Source of the DNA: JBPEWY01 sp965224095 | Lineage (GTDB): Bacteria > Bacteroidota > Bacteroidia > Flavobacteriales > Flavobacteriaceae | Length of the DNA: 64,000 nt | Assembly (NCBI GenBank): GCA_965224095.1 | Contig: OZ245039.1 | Span: forward strand, 744,001 to 808,000 | Reading direction: 5' to 3' | Part shown: positions 53,816 through 61,764 of the stretch, in pieces | Layout of the letters: every line of letters begins with the position of its first letter | Position numbering within the stretch: position 1 is the stretch's first letter | The notes under the pieces: model-generated | The model's database searches: none | What the model was told of the DNA's origin: nothing | Seen by the model: the letters and a program-made list of their open reading frames with translations, nothing else | Made by a program: the position numbers and the translations under genes

Positions 53816-54688
53816 CAGGAGGAACTTAATTTAGGATGGTATGATATAACAGCTCGAAATTACAATCCTGAGTTAGGCAGGTGGATGAATATAGATCCGT
53901 TAGCAGAAAAGATGCGTAGGCATTCACCGTATAATTATGCCTTTGATAATCCTGTATTCTTTTTAGATGCTGATGGAATGATGCCTACAAGCACAACGAC
54001 CGGAGGTAGAGAAAAAATAATTTTATCTCAAAAGTCTTCAGGAGTTACAAACGCATATAGTTTAAAAAGAGGTAGAGTTGCAGGAAGAGCATATTGTGCA
54101 TTATGTAATCAATCTAGTAGAAGTGTTTACACTCCAGGAGCGAATAAAAATTTTAGTGGAGTATCAAAAGAATTATCAGCTATGCGAGGGAGTCAAGGTG
54201 GTTTGACAAAAGTATTAGAGGCCGTTACTGGTGTTTCTAACTTTTTTAGTTCCGTAAGCGAGACTACAACTACTACGCAGGGAACTTATTATGATGCTGA
54301 AGGGAATAAGGTAGATGGAATAGAAGGAGCTAGTACGTTTGTTGTAAATGAAACTACAACTACAGAGACCATTAGCTTTAAGGGTACTACAACTTTAGAT
54401 GAAACAACAGAAATATCAACTACAACTACAACTACAAAGTTTAATGTAGCGGATGATAGTTTCTTGGAAAAACAAGATTCCGTTTCCAAAACAACTTTAA
54501 CTAACGGAAATATTGATGATGTCTCTTCAACTTTAAAGACGAGTGCCGAAAAAATAGGGAAGATCAATAGCGAGACTATGGAAAGTAATTTAAATGCTGT
54601 TGAAGGGTCATGGCTTGAAGGCCAGTTTCAAAGCATCTATGAAGAAGCTTTAATAGAAGAAAGTCAATCAACAAGAGGAGGGTTTTAA
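52925..54688 (+). CDS. Orphan Rhs C-terminal cassette with a second toxin tip (probably silent)
   Basis: A 587-codon frame that duplicates the last part of the upstream Rhs repeats and core, but then carries a different tip. It has no ATG before about codon 97, only a TTG directly after a stop, and no signal peptide, so it is unlikely to be exported or even translated alone. The core ends RWMNIDPLAEKMRRHSPYNY, DNPVFFLDADGMM near residue 350. The tip (about 235 residues) has a CALC pair followed by long Thr/Ser-rich beta segments and is not recognised. Such orphan tips are a known reservoir for toxin switching in Rhs and Cdi systems. Confidence 0.7.
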   Translation: MNDLFSFSINYNTPTLGLGSTPLYNGNISQTTWKTASDNIERSYKYRYDPLSRITSAIDNTADQRYSLTNVSYDKNGNITGLQRNGHLDPNVTSFGLMDDLTYTYTGNQLQAVDDDPLASSVTGFIDGAEAATEYTYDENGNMLTDANKGITGVIYNHLNLPEQVSINGGTINYVYSADGTKLKKTVSGGNTTEYANGYVYEGGSLQFFPHAEGYLTPKDLNDVSLGFDYVYQFKDHLNNIRLSYTDSDPDPDVEVLEIIEENNYYPFGLKMRGFNELNSALGNSVAERWKFGGNEYQEELNLGWYDITARNYNPELGRWMNIDPLAEKMRRHSPYNYAFDNPVFFLDADGMMPTSTTTGGREKIILSQKSSGVTNAYSLKRGRVAGRAYCALCNQSSRSVYTPGANKNFSGVSKELSAMRGSQGGLTKVLEAVTGVSNFFSSVSETTTTTQGTYYDAEGNKVDGIEGASTFVVNETTTTETISFKGTTTLDETTEISTTTTTTKFNVADDSFLEKQDSVSKTTLTNGNIDDVSSTLKTSAEKIGKINSETMESNLNAVEGSWLEGQFQSIYEEALIEESQSTRGGF

Positions 54689-54689
54689 A

Positions 54690-55115
54690 ATGGGAAAAAG
54701 ATTAAAATTAAGTGCTTATTTTTTGTTTGCATTGTACAGTTTGTTTGCGTTTGTTAAATCTATCATTATTTTGATATTGATTTATACAGATGATTATTTT
54801 TATAAATGGGAGTTTAACAATTTGGAGCAAGCTTCTAAATTAATGAAGTTTCAACTTCTTTCATTGTTTATCCCATTTGCAATAGGGATCTTATTAATAA
54901 TCTTTTTAAGAAAGAGGATAGGGTTAAAGATTATAGAACTAATTTTGGTTTTTGTATTAGCACTATTAATACTGAGGTTTATTGATGTTGAAATAAGGTG
55001 GCTTTTACAATTTACATCTAATCATATAACTAACGCTTTTATTAACCTTATAGTTTTTGGTTTTTTGAGTTTGATTTTTTGGAGAAAGTTTTTCAAAAAA
55101 GAACTTTACAATTAA
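54690..55115 (+). CDS. Candidate immunity protein for the orphan tip, polytopic membrane protein
   Basis: A 141-residue protein with four hydrophobic helices (LSAYFLFALYSLFAFVKSII, LLSLFIPFAIGILLIIFL, ELILVFVLALLILRFID, FINLIVFGFLSLIFW) and a basic C-terminus. The ATG overlaps the orphan stop region by proximity (one nt between). Location right after the tip suggests immunity; a polytopic membrane protein would fit a pore-forming or membrane-targeting toxin. No family recognised. Confidence 0.6.
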   Translation: MGKRLKLSAYFLFALYSLFAFVKSIIILILIYTDDYFYKWEFNNLEQASKLMKFQLLSLFIPFAIGILLIIFLRKRIGLKIIELILVFVLALLILRFIDVEIRWLLQFTSNHITNAFINLIVFGFLSLIFWRKFFKKELYN

Positions 55116-55160
55116 ATCGTATAAAAGGTTAAAGGACTATTTTTTAGTTATGAGTTAACT

Positions 55161-55187
55161 AACCACCTCTAACAGGGTGGTTTTTTT
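55161..55187 (+). terminator. Rho-independent terminator of the Rhs/immunity unit
   Basis: AACCACC and GGTGGTT pair around an 8-nt loop and are followed by a seven-base T run, 46 nt after the last immunity gene. Confidence 0.85.
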
Positions 55188-55244
55188 GTGAAGTATCTAT
55201 TACAAATGTGTATTAAAAGTAACACTGCAATTTACATAATCATT

Positions 55245-55448
55245 TTATAAAAAGGAGTTCCATTTATGCCTCCATCTATATACATTGGATTTAGGTATAC
55301 TGCTCAATTGGTCTTTAGTGAGTATATCCTCTAATAAACCATGACGACATAAATGTTTAATCGATGTATCCCAGGATTGTCTCTGTCTTATCTGATATGG
55401 CATAAAAAAAGTCGCAAAACTAATAAAAGAACGTCTTGGTTTTATCAT
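55245..55448 (-). pseudogene. Possible truncated transposase N-terminus
   Basis: A 67-codon frame (MIKPRRSFISFATFFMPYQI...) ending in KDQLSSIPKSNVYRWRHKW. The last part resembles the N-terminal helix-turn-helix ending of some Bacteroidota DDE transposases (Ile-Pro-x-Ser-x-x-Tyr-x-Trp). It is too short to be active and lies between the toxin cargo and the island backbone, a likely place for an insertion scar. Low confidence. Confidence 0.3.
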
Positions 55449-55567
55449 TGAACGGTTTTCTTATCCGTCACATTTTTCTTTAAGTCAAGATGTGTCATTG
55501 TCATGACAATCTTGCCTTGCGCCCGGAGGTTGCAAGGAAAAATAATTGAAGTGAAACAAAGAACTTT

Positions 55568-55608
55568 AAGCCCCAAATATCCTTACCGAATAAACCTATG
55601 TTGTTTGG
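55568..55608 (-). repeat. Forty-nt conserved segment beyond bfmA, copy 2
   Basis: Inverted counterpart of 27450-27489, beginning 10 nt past the bfmA-like stop on the minus strand. See copy 1. Confidence 0.6.
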
Positions 55609-55618
55609 TAATTTGTGT

Positions 55619-56188
55619 TTACTCGTTTTTAAGCCCTTGCTTATAACGAGCAAGTTCTTCCGGGGCAATTTCTATTTTAAAATAGTTCTTCCCAAAAGTT
55701 GTGGATACCGGAGTGATTTTATTTAATAGATATTTCAGGAGTTCTTTCTTGTCTTTATATTTTAATTCTAATCGCTCATACCTGGTTATAGGAACCATGG
55801 TTTTTTCTTCTTCTATCTCCTTTGGAGTTTTCTCCAAAAATTTCTTTTCTACCAGTATCGGTTCTTTGTTTTTTGTATCTGCCTCAAAAAGTGACAATAA
55901 CATAGTCTCTATATTAACAAGCGGAACGTTTTGACTCTTTTCAACACTCTTAATAATAGCAATGGCGGCATTGATGCGTTTTCGGTTCTTTTCAATTTCA
56001 TTGTTTAATTGAGGTCCAAATCGGTCATAAGGGGATACTCCATGCCAATAGAAAAAATCCATTAATGCCGTTAGTGTTTCAGATTGTGATTTGGAAATCT
56101 TTTTGGAAAACTTCCTGAATCTTTTTACCACCGATGACTTTAAATTCAATGCCAGATATTCGTACTGATATTTACCTTTTACTTTCAT
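55619..56188 (-). CDS. BfmA/BtgA-like mobilization protein of island C
   Basis: A 189-residue protein of the same plan as 26881-27462. The N-terminal segment has LKSSVVKRFRKFSKKISKSQSETLTALMDFF, the middle is helical, and the end is TTFGKNYFKIEIAPEELARYKQGL. The two share the FRxFSKKxSKSxxxTLxxxMDFF pattern and the FGKxYxKxE pattern near the C-terminus, but most other residues differ. Presumed role: binding at the origin of transfer. It reads toward the cargo, away from the integrase, with the conserved non-coding block between them. Confidence 0.65.
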   Translation of the reverse strand: MKVKGKYQYEYLALNLKSSVVKRFRKFSKKISKSQSETLTALMDFFYWHGVSPYDRFGPQLNNEIEKNRKRINAAIAIIKSVEKSQNVPLVNIETMLLSLFEADTKNKEPILVEKKFLEKTPKEIEEEKTMVPITRYERLELKYKDKKELLKYLLNKITPVSTTFGKNYFKIEIAPEELARYKQGLKNE

Positions 56189-56316
56189 TTTTCAACAAAC
56201 TTTTAGTGTGTTTATAGTACTTCCCATAGTTTTTTCAACAAACTTTTGATATCCTCTATTTATTGATTTCATATTAAATATCTAAAAATCAACACTTTAG
56301 GTGTTGTGAAAATATC

Positions 56317-56520
56317 ATAACACGCTTCGAGCGTGTTATCCTCTTGCTGTTCCGCTTAACTTCCCTTTTCAGGGTTGATCGAAACACTTAAAAATCAAAG
56401 AACATTTGAAAAAAAGCAGGTAAGCGATCCCTCTGATTTTTGCCGGACGTTTATCCTTTTGGAACACTACAAAAACCAGACGGAACCTATTCGCCTTGTT
56501 ATGGTAAGATCATGGGGCGG
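56317..56520 (-). other. Conserved non-coding block, copy 2 (candidate oriT or structured RNA)
   Basis: Inverted copy of 26563-26766. The terminal hairpin here is ATAACACGC-TTCGA-GCGTGTTAT (56317-56339), a 9-bp stem whose loop differs from copy 1. The CCCT-GAAA-AGGG tetraloop hairpin is intact. The frame that is open in copy 1 has a TAA early in this copy. It occupies the same place between integrase and bfmA. Confidence 0.7.
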
Positions 56521-56531
56521 ATAATTGCAAA

Positions 56532-56576
56532 TAAAAAAGCCTCGTACCTCCCTATCCGGAAATTCAAGGCTTTTTC
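56532..56576 (-). terminator. Probable terminator of the island C integrase
   Basis: AAAAAGCCT and AGGCTTTTT flank a long loop, about 120 nt past the integrase stop on the minus strand. The stem is short, so efficiency is uncertain. Confidence 0.5.
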
Positions 56577-56692
56577 TTGTGTGATTTAACTCTCAGTATC
56601 AAGCTATGAATCTATACTTCCATTCTTTTAACTTCACGCTGCTTTAACATTCCAAATTCATCATTATTAAAAGATTCTCAATCCAAAGCGTA

Positions 56693-57922
56693 TTAAGATG
56701 CATTTCTTCTAGCGCTAAGTTTTGATTGGAGTATACTGAGTTCCTTCCCTATCTTATCTTCCAGTACCCGGGCATAGATCTGGGTAGTGGATAGTTTACT
56801 ATGTCCAAGAAGTTTGGATACCGTTTCTATGGGTACTCCGTTTGAAAGGGTGATGGTCGTTGCAAAAGTATGACGGGCAACATGAAAGCTTAACTGTTTG
56901 TCTATCTTACATTTGGTGGCAATCTCTTTGATGTGTTTATTCATCTTTTGATTGGAACCAACTGGTAATAGTTTATCAAACAAGTTTTGGTTTTGATATT
57001 TTTCCAGAATTTCTTTGGCTTTGTCCAATAAAGGTAGTTTTACCGGTTCTTTACTTTTTTCTCTGTATAGACTTAGCCAAGGGTTTCCATCCATTCCCAA
57101 TACAATATTCTCAGTACTTAGCTTTTCAAGGTCACAATAGGACAATCCGGTATAACAGCTAAACACAAATACATCTCTTACCTGTTTGTGTTTTATCTCG
57201 GTTAGTTCAACTTCTTCTATCCGACTCAATTCCTGATGGGTTAAAAAAGCGCGGTCGTATTTATGGAATTTGAGTTTATACTTTAAAAACGGATTCTTTT
57301 CGATCCATTCCAGTTTTACCGCCAAATTCATCAGCTTATTAAGCCGTTCTATATGCTTCATAATGCCATTATTATTGAGTGGTTGATTACTGAGCTTGTT
57401 TTTAGGCTTTCTCAAATAGTTCTCAAAATCGATTACAAAGCTATAGCTCAGGTTTTGAAGGTAGATATCCTCTATTTTTAATTGGTGCCTTAAAAATGCT
57501 GTAAGATACTTTGTGGTGGTTTTATAATTCTTTAAAGTACTTGTTTTAAGCACACCTTCCATTTTCTTTTTATGAAAGGTGGCTAATTCAAGGAGGCTGT
57601 TTTGATGGTTGTCCAATCCTAAATACCTGGCTTTTACTGACTGGGGAGTAATAAGCTTACCTTCTTGTTTAAGTTCGTTATAGGCATCTTTTAGTCCGAA
57701 ATAAGTTTGATAAAGCTCCTCGTTTAATTTTCGGGCAGCTTCACCCCTTCCCTTGGCTCTTTTTGACCGGGCGTTCCAATCTTTAATGGGATAGTAACGG
57801 TTTAGGCTAAACTCACCCCGGTTTCCATTAACCGTAATACGTACATAAATAGGTGCATGATCTTTCTTTTTCTTGGAGATAACCTGACGAAAAAGAATCT
57901 TAAATGTGCTGGATGTTTTCAT
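56693..57922 (-). CDS. Tyrosine recombinase (integrase) of island C
   Basis: A 409-residue Bacteroidota-type integrase with N-terminal arm-binding domain (about 1-95), core-binding domain (105-210) and catalytic domain (220-405). Catalytic motifs are LSFHVARHTFATTI, LLGHSKLSTTQIYAR with the nucleophile Tyr, and box I FSCYTGLSYCDLEKL. In box I the usual Arg is Ser, as in the Bacteroides CTnDOT integrase. It starts 220 bp from tRNA-Pro with the paired AGGTCCC repeats in between. The reading direction is away from the tRNA. It is only distantly similar to the island B integrase. Confidence 0.92.
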   Translation of the reverse strand: MKTSSTFKILFRQVISKKKKDHAPIYVRITVNGNRGEFSLNRYYPIKDWNARSKRAKGRGEAARKLNEELYQTYFGLKDAYNELKQEGKLITPQSVKARYLGLDNHQNSLLELATFHKKKMEGVLKTSTLKNYKTTTKYLTAFLRHQLKIEDIYLQNLSYSFVIDFENYLRKPKNKLSNQPLNNNGIMKHIERLNKLMNLAVKLEWIEKNPFLKYKLKFHKYDRAFLTHQELSRIEEVELTEIKHKQVRDVFVFSCYTGLSYCDLEKLSTENIVLGMDGNPWLSLYREKSKEPVKLPLLDKAKEILEKYQNQNLFDKLLPVGSNQKMNKHIKEIATKCKIDKQLSFHVARHTFATTITLSNGVPIETVSKLLGHSKLSTTQIYARVLEDKIGKELSILQSKLSARRNAS

Positions 57923-58021
57923 TTCTTTCGTTTTTAGTGAAACAATGGCTAAAACGAAAGTTAAATCACATAGAAAGGGAGACTTTCTCTTTTAAAGATA
58001 CTGAAAATTTAAAACTTTTTC

Positions 58022-58039
58022 AGGTCCCGAATAGGTCCC
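58022..58039 (+). repeat. Paired arm-type repeats, right end of island C
   Basis: AGGTCCC at 58022-58028 and 58033-58039, 11 bp apart, between integrase and tRNA-Pro. A further inverted repeat, AGTATTGAAA (58069-58078) with TTTCAATACT (58116-58125), lies closer to the tRNA. Confidence 0.6.
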
Positions 58040-58142
58040 TTTTTGTTTGTAGTTAATTGGAATCAAATAGTATTGAAAAATTTCAATCGATTGATAATCA
58101 GTAAATTAAAAACAATTTCAATACTATTTAAATTCCGTTCTG

Positions 58143-58217
58143 TCGGGGTGGCAGGATTCGAACCTGCGACCTCCTGCTCCCAAAGCAGGCGCGATAACCG
58201 GGCTACGCTACACCCCG
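58143..58217 (-). tRNA. tRNA-Pro (anticodon TGG)
   Basis: Acceptor CGGGGTG pairs with CACCCCG, discriminator A, anticodon loop TTTGGGA (TGG), and the T-arm contains GCAGG-TTCGAAT-CCTGC. No CCA is encoded. It is the integration target of island C and lies 4 nt from tRNA-Ser, so the two are transcribed together leftward. Confidence 0.95.
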
Positions 58218-58221
58218 AATG

Positions 58222-58305
58222 CGGAGAGACTGGGATTCGAACCCAGGCAACACTTACGCGTTGACAGATTAGCAATCTGCTCCATTACCACTCTGGCACC
58301 TCTCC
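58222..58305 (-). tRNA. tRNA-Ser (anticodon GCT)
   Basis: Acceptor GGAGAGG pairs with TCTCTCC (one G-T), discriminator G, anticodon loop TTGCTAA (GCT), a long class II variable arm (AACGCGTAAGTGTT region) and T-arm CTGGG-TTCGAAT-CCCAG. Upstream neighbour of tRNA-Pro in the same leftward unit. Confidence 0.95.
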
Positions 58306-58404
58306 TTGATTATTTTAATGAACTTCTCCGATAATTATCAGAGTAAAATTGCGGATGCAAATGTAGTAGTTCAGGCTTTAGAACGCAACTATTTTTTTAT
58401 TTTT

Positions 58405-60456
58405 TTATTCCGGATACTCCACCCGTAAATGATAAATATTCGTCAGCTTTTTTTTCAGTACCTTTTTAATGGTTTGGATCTCTTTAAACGTAATATTAGC
58501 ATTTAAAAATTGTCCGGATTCTATTTGCTTGTCAATAATCCGTTCAATAAACTCATCAATTATCGTATATGTCGGATCTTTTAAACTTTTTGAGGCTGCT
58601 TCAACGGCATCGCACATCATTAAAATAGCTGTTTCTTTTGAAAAAGGAACAGGCCCGGGGTACTGAAAATCTTTTCTGCGAACCTCTTCTTCGGTACTAT
58701 CCTGCTGCTTCTTATAAAAAAAGTACACAACCGAATCCCCGTGATGTGTCCTAATAAAATCTATGATCCGGTCAGGTATTTTATTTTTTCTGGCCATTTC
58801 AATACCCGCTATCACGTGATTAATAATAATTTTAGCACTCTCCGACGGCGCCAGGTCATCATGTGGATTCACATTGGTTGTCTGGTTTTCCGTGAAATAG
58901 TTGGGGTTGTTCATCTTTCCAATATCATGATACAAAGCCCCTACCCGCACCAACATGGCATTTGCACCTATTTCGTTTGCCACCGCTTCACTTAAATTAG
59001 CTACCTGAAGCGAATGATGAAATGTTCCCGGTGCCTTGTTCGCCAGGTCTTTAAGTAATTTGGAGTTGGTATCAGACAGTTCCAGAAGAGAAACATCAGA
59101 CACCAGGCCGAATATTTTCTCATAAATATAAATAAGAGGCTGGGCAAATAAGGTGGCCAGGCCATTCAGGATAAAATACCCGAACACTACCCATTCAAAA
59201 TTTTTAAAAGTCCCCTCGTGTATTACGTGAAAAGCAAAATAAGCCACAATATAAATCAGGGTAATCTGCCCTACGGAAATAAACAGATTGGCTCTTTTAT
59301 AAAGTTCCGAAACCGTTAGTATAGTAACAATCCCCGCTATAATTTGAAGGAACATAAACTCGAAACTATTCGGGACTACAAATCCTAATATAAGCACGGT
59401 TATTACATGCGCAAAAAGGCCTAAGCGTGCATCAAAAAATGCTTTTAGGATAAGCGGTAAAATACACAGAGGTACAATATATACATAGGCCGCATTGAAC
59501 TTAACCACCAACGTGGTTAAAAATACCATGAGTACGATATTAAAAAAGATAAAAGTAACCTTGGTATTATTGTTAAATATCTCCGGTCTGTATTTCTTGA
59601 GGAAAAAGAGAAGCATAATCAATGCCAGAGCCACCAGGATGGTATATCCGAAAACAATGATATTGGAAGTGCTCTCTGTCCATAATTCCGATTCAAATTC
59701 GCTTTTTAAAGAAGTAAGTGCCCTTAGGTTATCACCTTCCACTACTTCTCCCTTGGCCACAATTAGTTTTCCGGCGTCAATATTTCCAAGAGTGGTGCTT
59801 ACAGACTCCAACTGCTCCTCCAGCGATTTCTCAGTGAGCAAACCGTCATGAATTACGTTAGGTTTGAGTATTTCAAAAAAGAGATTATAAAATGATCGCC
59901 TGAAACGATGGAGCGAACCCTGTGCCAGTGAATTTTCTACTTTGCTTTCCAGGGTATTGATATTAAAAAAATGATCAAAGCTTATGAGTGTGGCTTCATT
60001 TCCCTTTAGCAAATACACCGGAGCATCGGCAGAATGACTATTTCCTCCCTCCAAAATACCATACGTATATATTTCGTTTAATAATTCATGACCTATTTCA
60101 TTCAGTTGTCTTAACTCGTATTCGGTATAAATGGTATTCTGAAAGAAAGAGGTGAATTTTTCGCTGTAATCCGCTCTGACACCTGCCACAACCTGATCGT
60201 CGTATCGATAATACGGAATTTGGTTATCGATATGGGTTTGCCGCTCTTGCTCTATTTCATCTTTACTTTTTTTAATAGCGAAATCAAAAGGGGCATACAG
60301 GTTTTCATATTGCCAGGGCTTTCCCTTCTGGAATTCATATTTAAATTTTCCTCCTTTGGGAAGCAGGTATACAATTAAAAAAATGGTAAGGATATACAGA
60401 AAGACCTTATAGATTATTGATTGATTGCTATATATATTATCCAGGGATTTTTGCAT
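58405..60456 (-). CDS. 7TM-HD (HDIG) phosphohydrolase, PgpH/YqfF-like
   Basis: A 683-residue inner-membrane protein. An N-terminal helix is followed by an extracytoplasmic region (about 40-265, with EIEQERQTHIDNQIPYY, the 7TM-HDED domain), then seven membrane helices (about 270-450) and a cytoplasmic HD domain (about 470-640) with GTFHHSLQVANLSE, LYHDIGKM and THHGDS. In Gram-positive bacteria PgpH degrades cyclic di-AMP. In Bacteroidota the same architecture is common, and the cyclic dinucleotide is inferred, not shown. It diverges from the thiolase gene 111 bp away. Confidence 0.9.
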   Translation of the reverse strand: MQKSLDNIYSNQSIIYKVFLYILTIFLIVYLLPKGGKFKYEFQKGKPWQYENLYAPFDFAIKKSKDEIEQERQTHIDNQIPYYRYDDQVVAGVRADYSEKFTSFFQNTIYTEYELRQLNEIGHELLNEIYTYGILEGGNSHSADAPVYLLKGNEATLISFDHFFNINTLESKVENSLAQGSLHRFRRSFYNLFFEILKPNVIHDGLLTEKSLEEQLESVSTTLGNIDAGKLIVAKGEVVEGDNLRALTSLKSEFESELWTESTSNIIVFGYTILVALALIMLLFFLKKYRPEIFNNNTKVTFIFFNIVLMVFLTTLVVKFNAAYVYIVPLCILPLILKAFFDARLGLFAHVITVLILGFVVPNSFEFMFLQIIAGIVTILTVSELYKRANLFISVGQITLIYIVAYFAFHVIHEGTFKNFEWVVFGYFILNGLATLFAQPLIYIYEKIFGLVSDVSLLELSDTNSKLLKDLANKAPGTFHHSLQVANLSEAVANEIGANAMLVRVGALYHDIGKMNNPNYFTENQTTNVNPHDDLAPSESAKIIINHVIAGIEMARKNKIPDRIIDFIRTHHGDSVVYFFYKKQQDSTEEEVRRKDFQYPGPVPFSKETAILMMCDAVEAASKSLKDPTYTIIDEFIERIIDKQIESGQFLNANITFKEIQTIKKVLKKKLTNIYHLRVEYPE

Positions 60457-60567
60457 GGGCTGGCATTAACAGCTTCAAAAATAGAAAAAATACACGGGTT
60501 CTGGTTATTTGGGAAATACTTGTTTTATGATTATCCTTATAAAATACCTAAATTCGCAAACAGAAAA

Positions 60568-61755
60568 ATGAACCAAATGAATAGAGAAGTTGTTATAGTT
60601 TCTGCGGTCCGGACTCCTATAGGAAGTTTTATGGGATCGCTATCAACCATTCCCGCCCCAAAGCTGGGATCGGTAGCTATTAAAGGGGCCCTGGAAAAAA
60701 TAGGATTAGACCCGGGTCTGGTAAACGAAGTACTTATGGGAAATGTAGTACAGGCGGGAACAGGACAAGCTCCGGCTCGTCAGGCCGCGTTGTATGCGGG
60801 AATTCCGGATACGGTGCCCTGTACAACGGTAAATAAGGTTTGTGCCTCAGGAATGAAAGCTATTATGCAGGGAGCACAGGCAATTGCCCTGGGTGATGCC
60901 GAGATTGTGGTTGCGGGAGGCATGGAAAATATGAGTCTTATTCCGCATTATTCTTATATGCGTAAAGGAGTTAAATTCGGACCGGCCTCTCTGATAGACG
61001 GGATGCAGAAAGACGGTCTGGTAGATGTGTACGACCAGAATGCGATGGGCGTTTGTGCTGATCTGTGTGCCCGCGAGCATGAATTCAGCAGGGAAGACCA
61101 GGATGCATTTGCCATTCAATCGTACAAGCGTTCCGAACGGGCATGGACCGATGGTAAATTTGCCGACGAAGTGGTTTCTGTAGAGGTACCGCAAAGGAAA
61201 GGAGATCCGTTAATAATAAATGAGGATGAGGAATACAAAAATGTCTTCCTCGAAAAAATACCCAAATTACGTCCGGCTTTCACTAAGGAAGGGACAGTTA
61301 CCGCCGCTAATGCCTCGACCATAAATGATGGGGCCGCAGCACTGGTATTAATGAGTAAGGCCAAGGCAGACGAAATGGGGCTAACACCCCTGGCAACCAT
61401 TACAAGTTATGCCGATGCTGCTCAGGAACCTAAATGGTTTACAACGGCACCTGCTAAAGCACTCCCCAAGGCGCTGGATAAAGCCGGTTTAAAACTGGAT
61501 GAAATTGATTATTTCGAGTTTAATGAAGCTTTCTCGGTGGTAGGATTAGCCAATACGAAGTTATTAAACCTCAGCGATGATACCGTAAATGTAAACGGAG
61601 GAGCCGTTTCTCTAGGGCATCCTCTTGGTTGTTCGGGTGCGCGAATTGTGGTTACGCTTCTTCACGTATTACAGCAAAACAAAGCGCGTTATGGAGCTGC
61701 TGCTATTTGTAACGGAGGTGGCGGAGCATCGGCTATGGTTATTGAGAAAATTTAG
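60568..61755 (+). CDS. Thiolase (acetyl-CoA C-acyltransferase)
   Basis: A 395-residue enzyme of the thiolase II family. The ATG at 60568 (or 60577, three codons later) starts the conserved VVIVSAVRTPIGSF; a TTG frame 49 codons longer overlaps the divergent promoter region. The acyl-enzyme cysteine is C92 in NKVCASGM, the base residues are in FNEAFSV, GHPLGCSGAR (H351, C355). It condenses two acetyl-CoA or cleaves 3-ketoacyl-CoA. No beta-oxidation genes are adjacent. An NlpC/P60 gene follows 9 nt downstream, a common pairing in Flavobacteriia. Confidence 0.93.
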   Translation: MNQMNREVVIVSAVRTPIGSFMGSLSTIPAPKLGSVAIKGALEKIGLDPGLVNEVLMGNVVQAGTGQAPARQAALYAGIPDTVPCTTVNKVCASGMKAIMQGAQAIALGDAEIVVAGGMENMSLIPHYSYMRKGVKFGPASLIDGMQKDGLVDVYDQNAMGVCADLCAREHEFSREDQDAFAIQSYKRSERAWTDGKFADEVVSVEVPQRKGDPLIINEDEEYKNVFLEKIPKLRPAFTKEGTVTAANASTINDGAAALVLMSKAKADEMGLTPLATITSYADAAQEPKWFTTAPAKALPKALDKAGLKLDEIDYFEFNEAFSVVGLANTKLLNLSDDTVNVNGGAVSLGHPLGCSGARIVVTLLHVLQQNKARYGAAAICNGGGGASAMVIEKI

Positions 61756-61764
61756 GAGTCGCCA

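Larger units (their letters stand above)
42935..58156. mobile_element. Island C: tRNA-Pro integrated mobilizable island carrying an Rhs toxin system
   Basis: A 15.2-kb element between the tRNA-Pro 3' fragment (42935) and intact tRNA-Pro (58143). From the tRNA end leftward: paired AGGTCCC repeats, integrase, conserved non-coding block, bfmA-like gene, 40-nt conserved segment, transposase-like remnant, then the Rhs cargo, and paired AGGTCCC/AGTTCCC repeats at the far end. The backbone order is the same as in island B, while target, arm sequence and cargo differ. No relaxase is present. Confidence 0.8.

Noticed and set aside
43413..54688. A type VI secretion cluster around the Rhs genes
   Set aside because: No VgrG, Hcp, PAAR, EagR or sheath genes are present; both Rhs proteins have Sec signal peptides.
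25104..58156. Prophage or full conjugative element
   Set aside because: No capsid, terminase, portal, relaxase, coupling ATPase or Tra genes are seen; only integrases and BfmA-like proteins.
58043..58264. Short plus-strand frame over tRNA-Pro and the start of tRNA-Ser
   Set aside because: It is the translated complement of tRNA sequence, a common false prediction.
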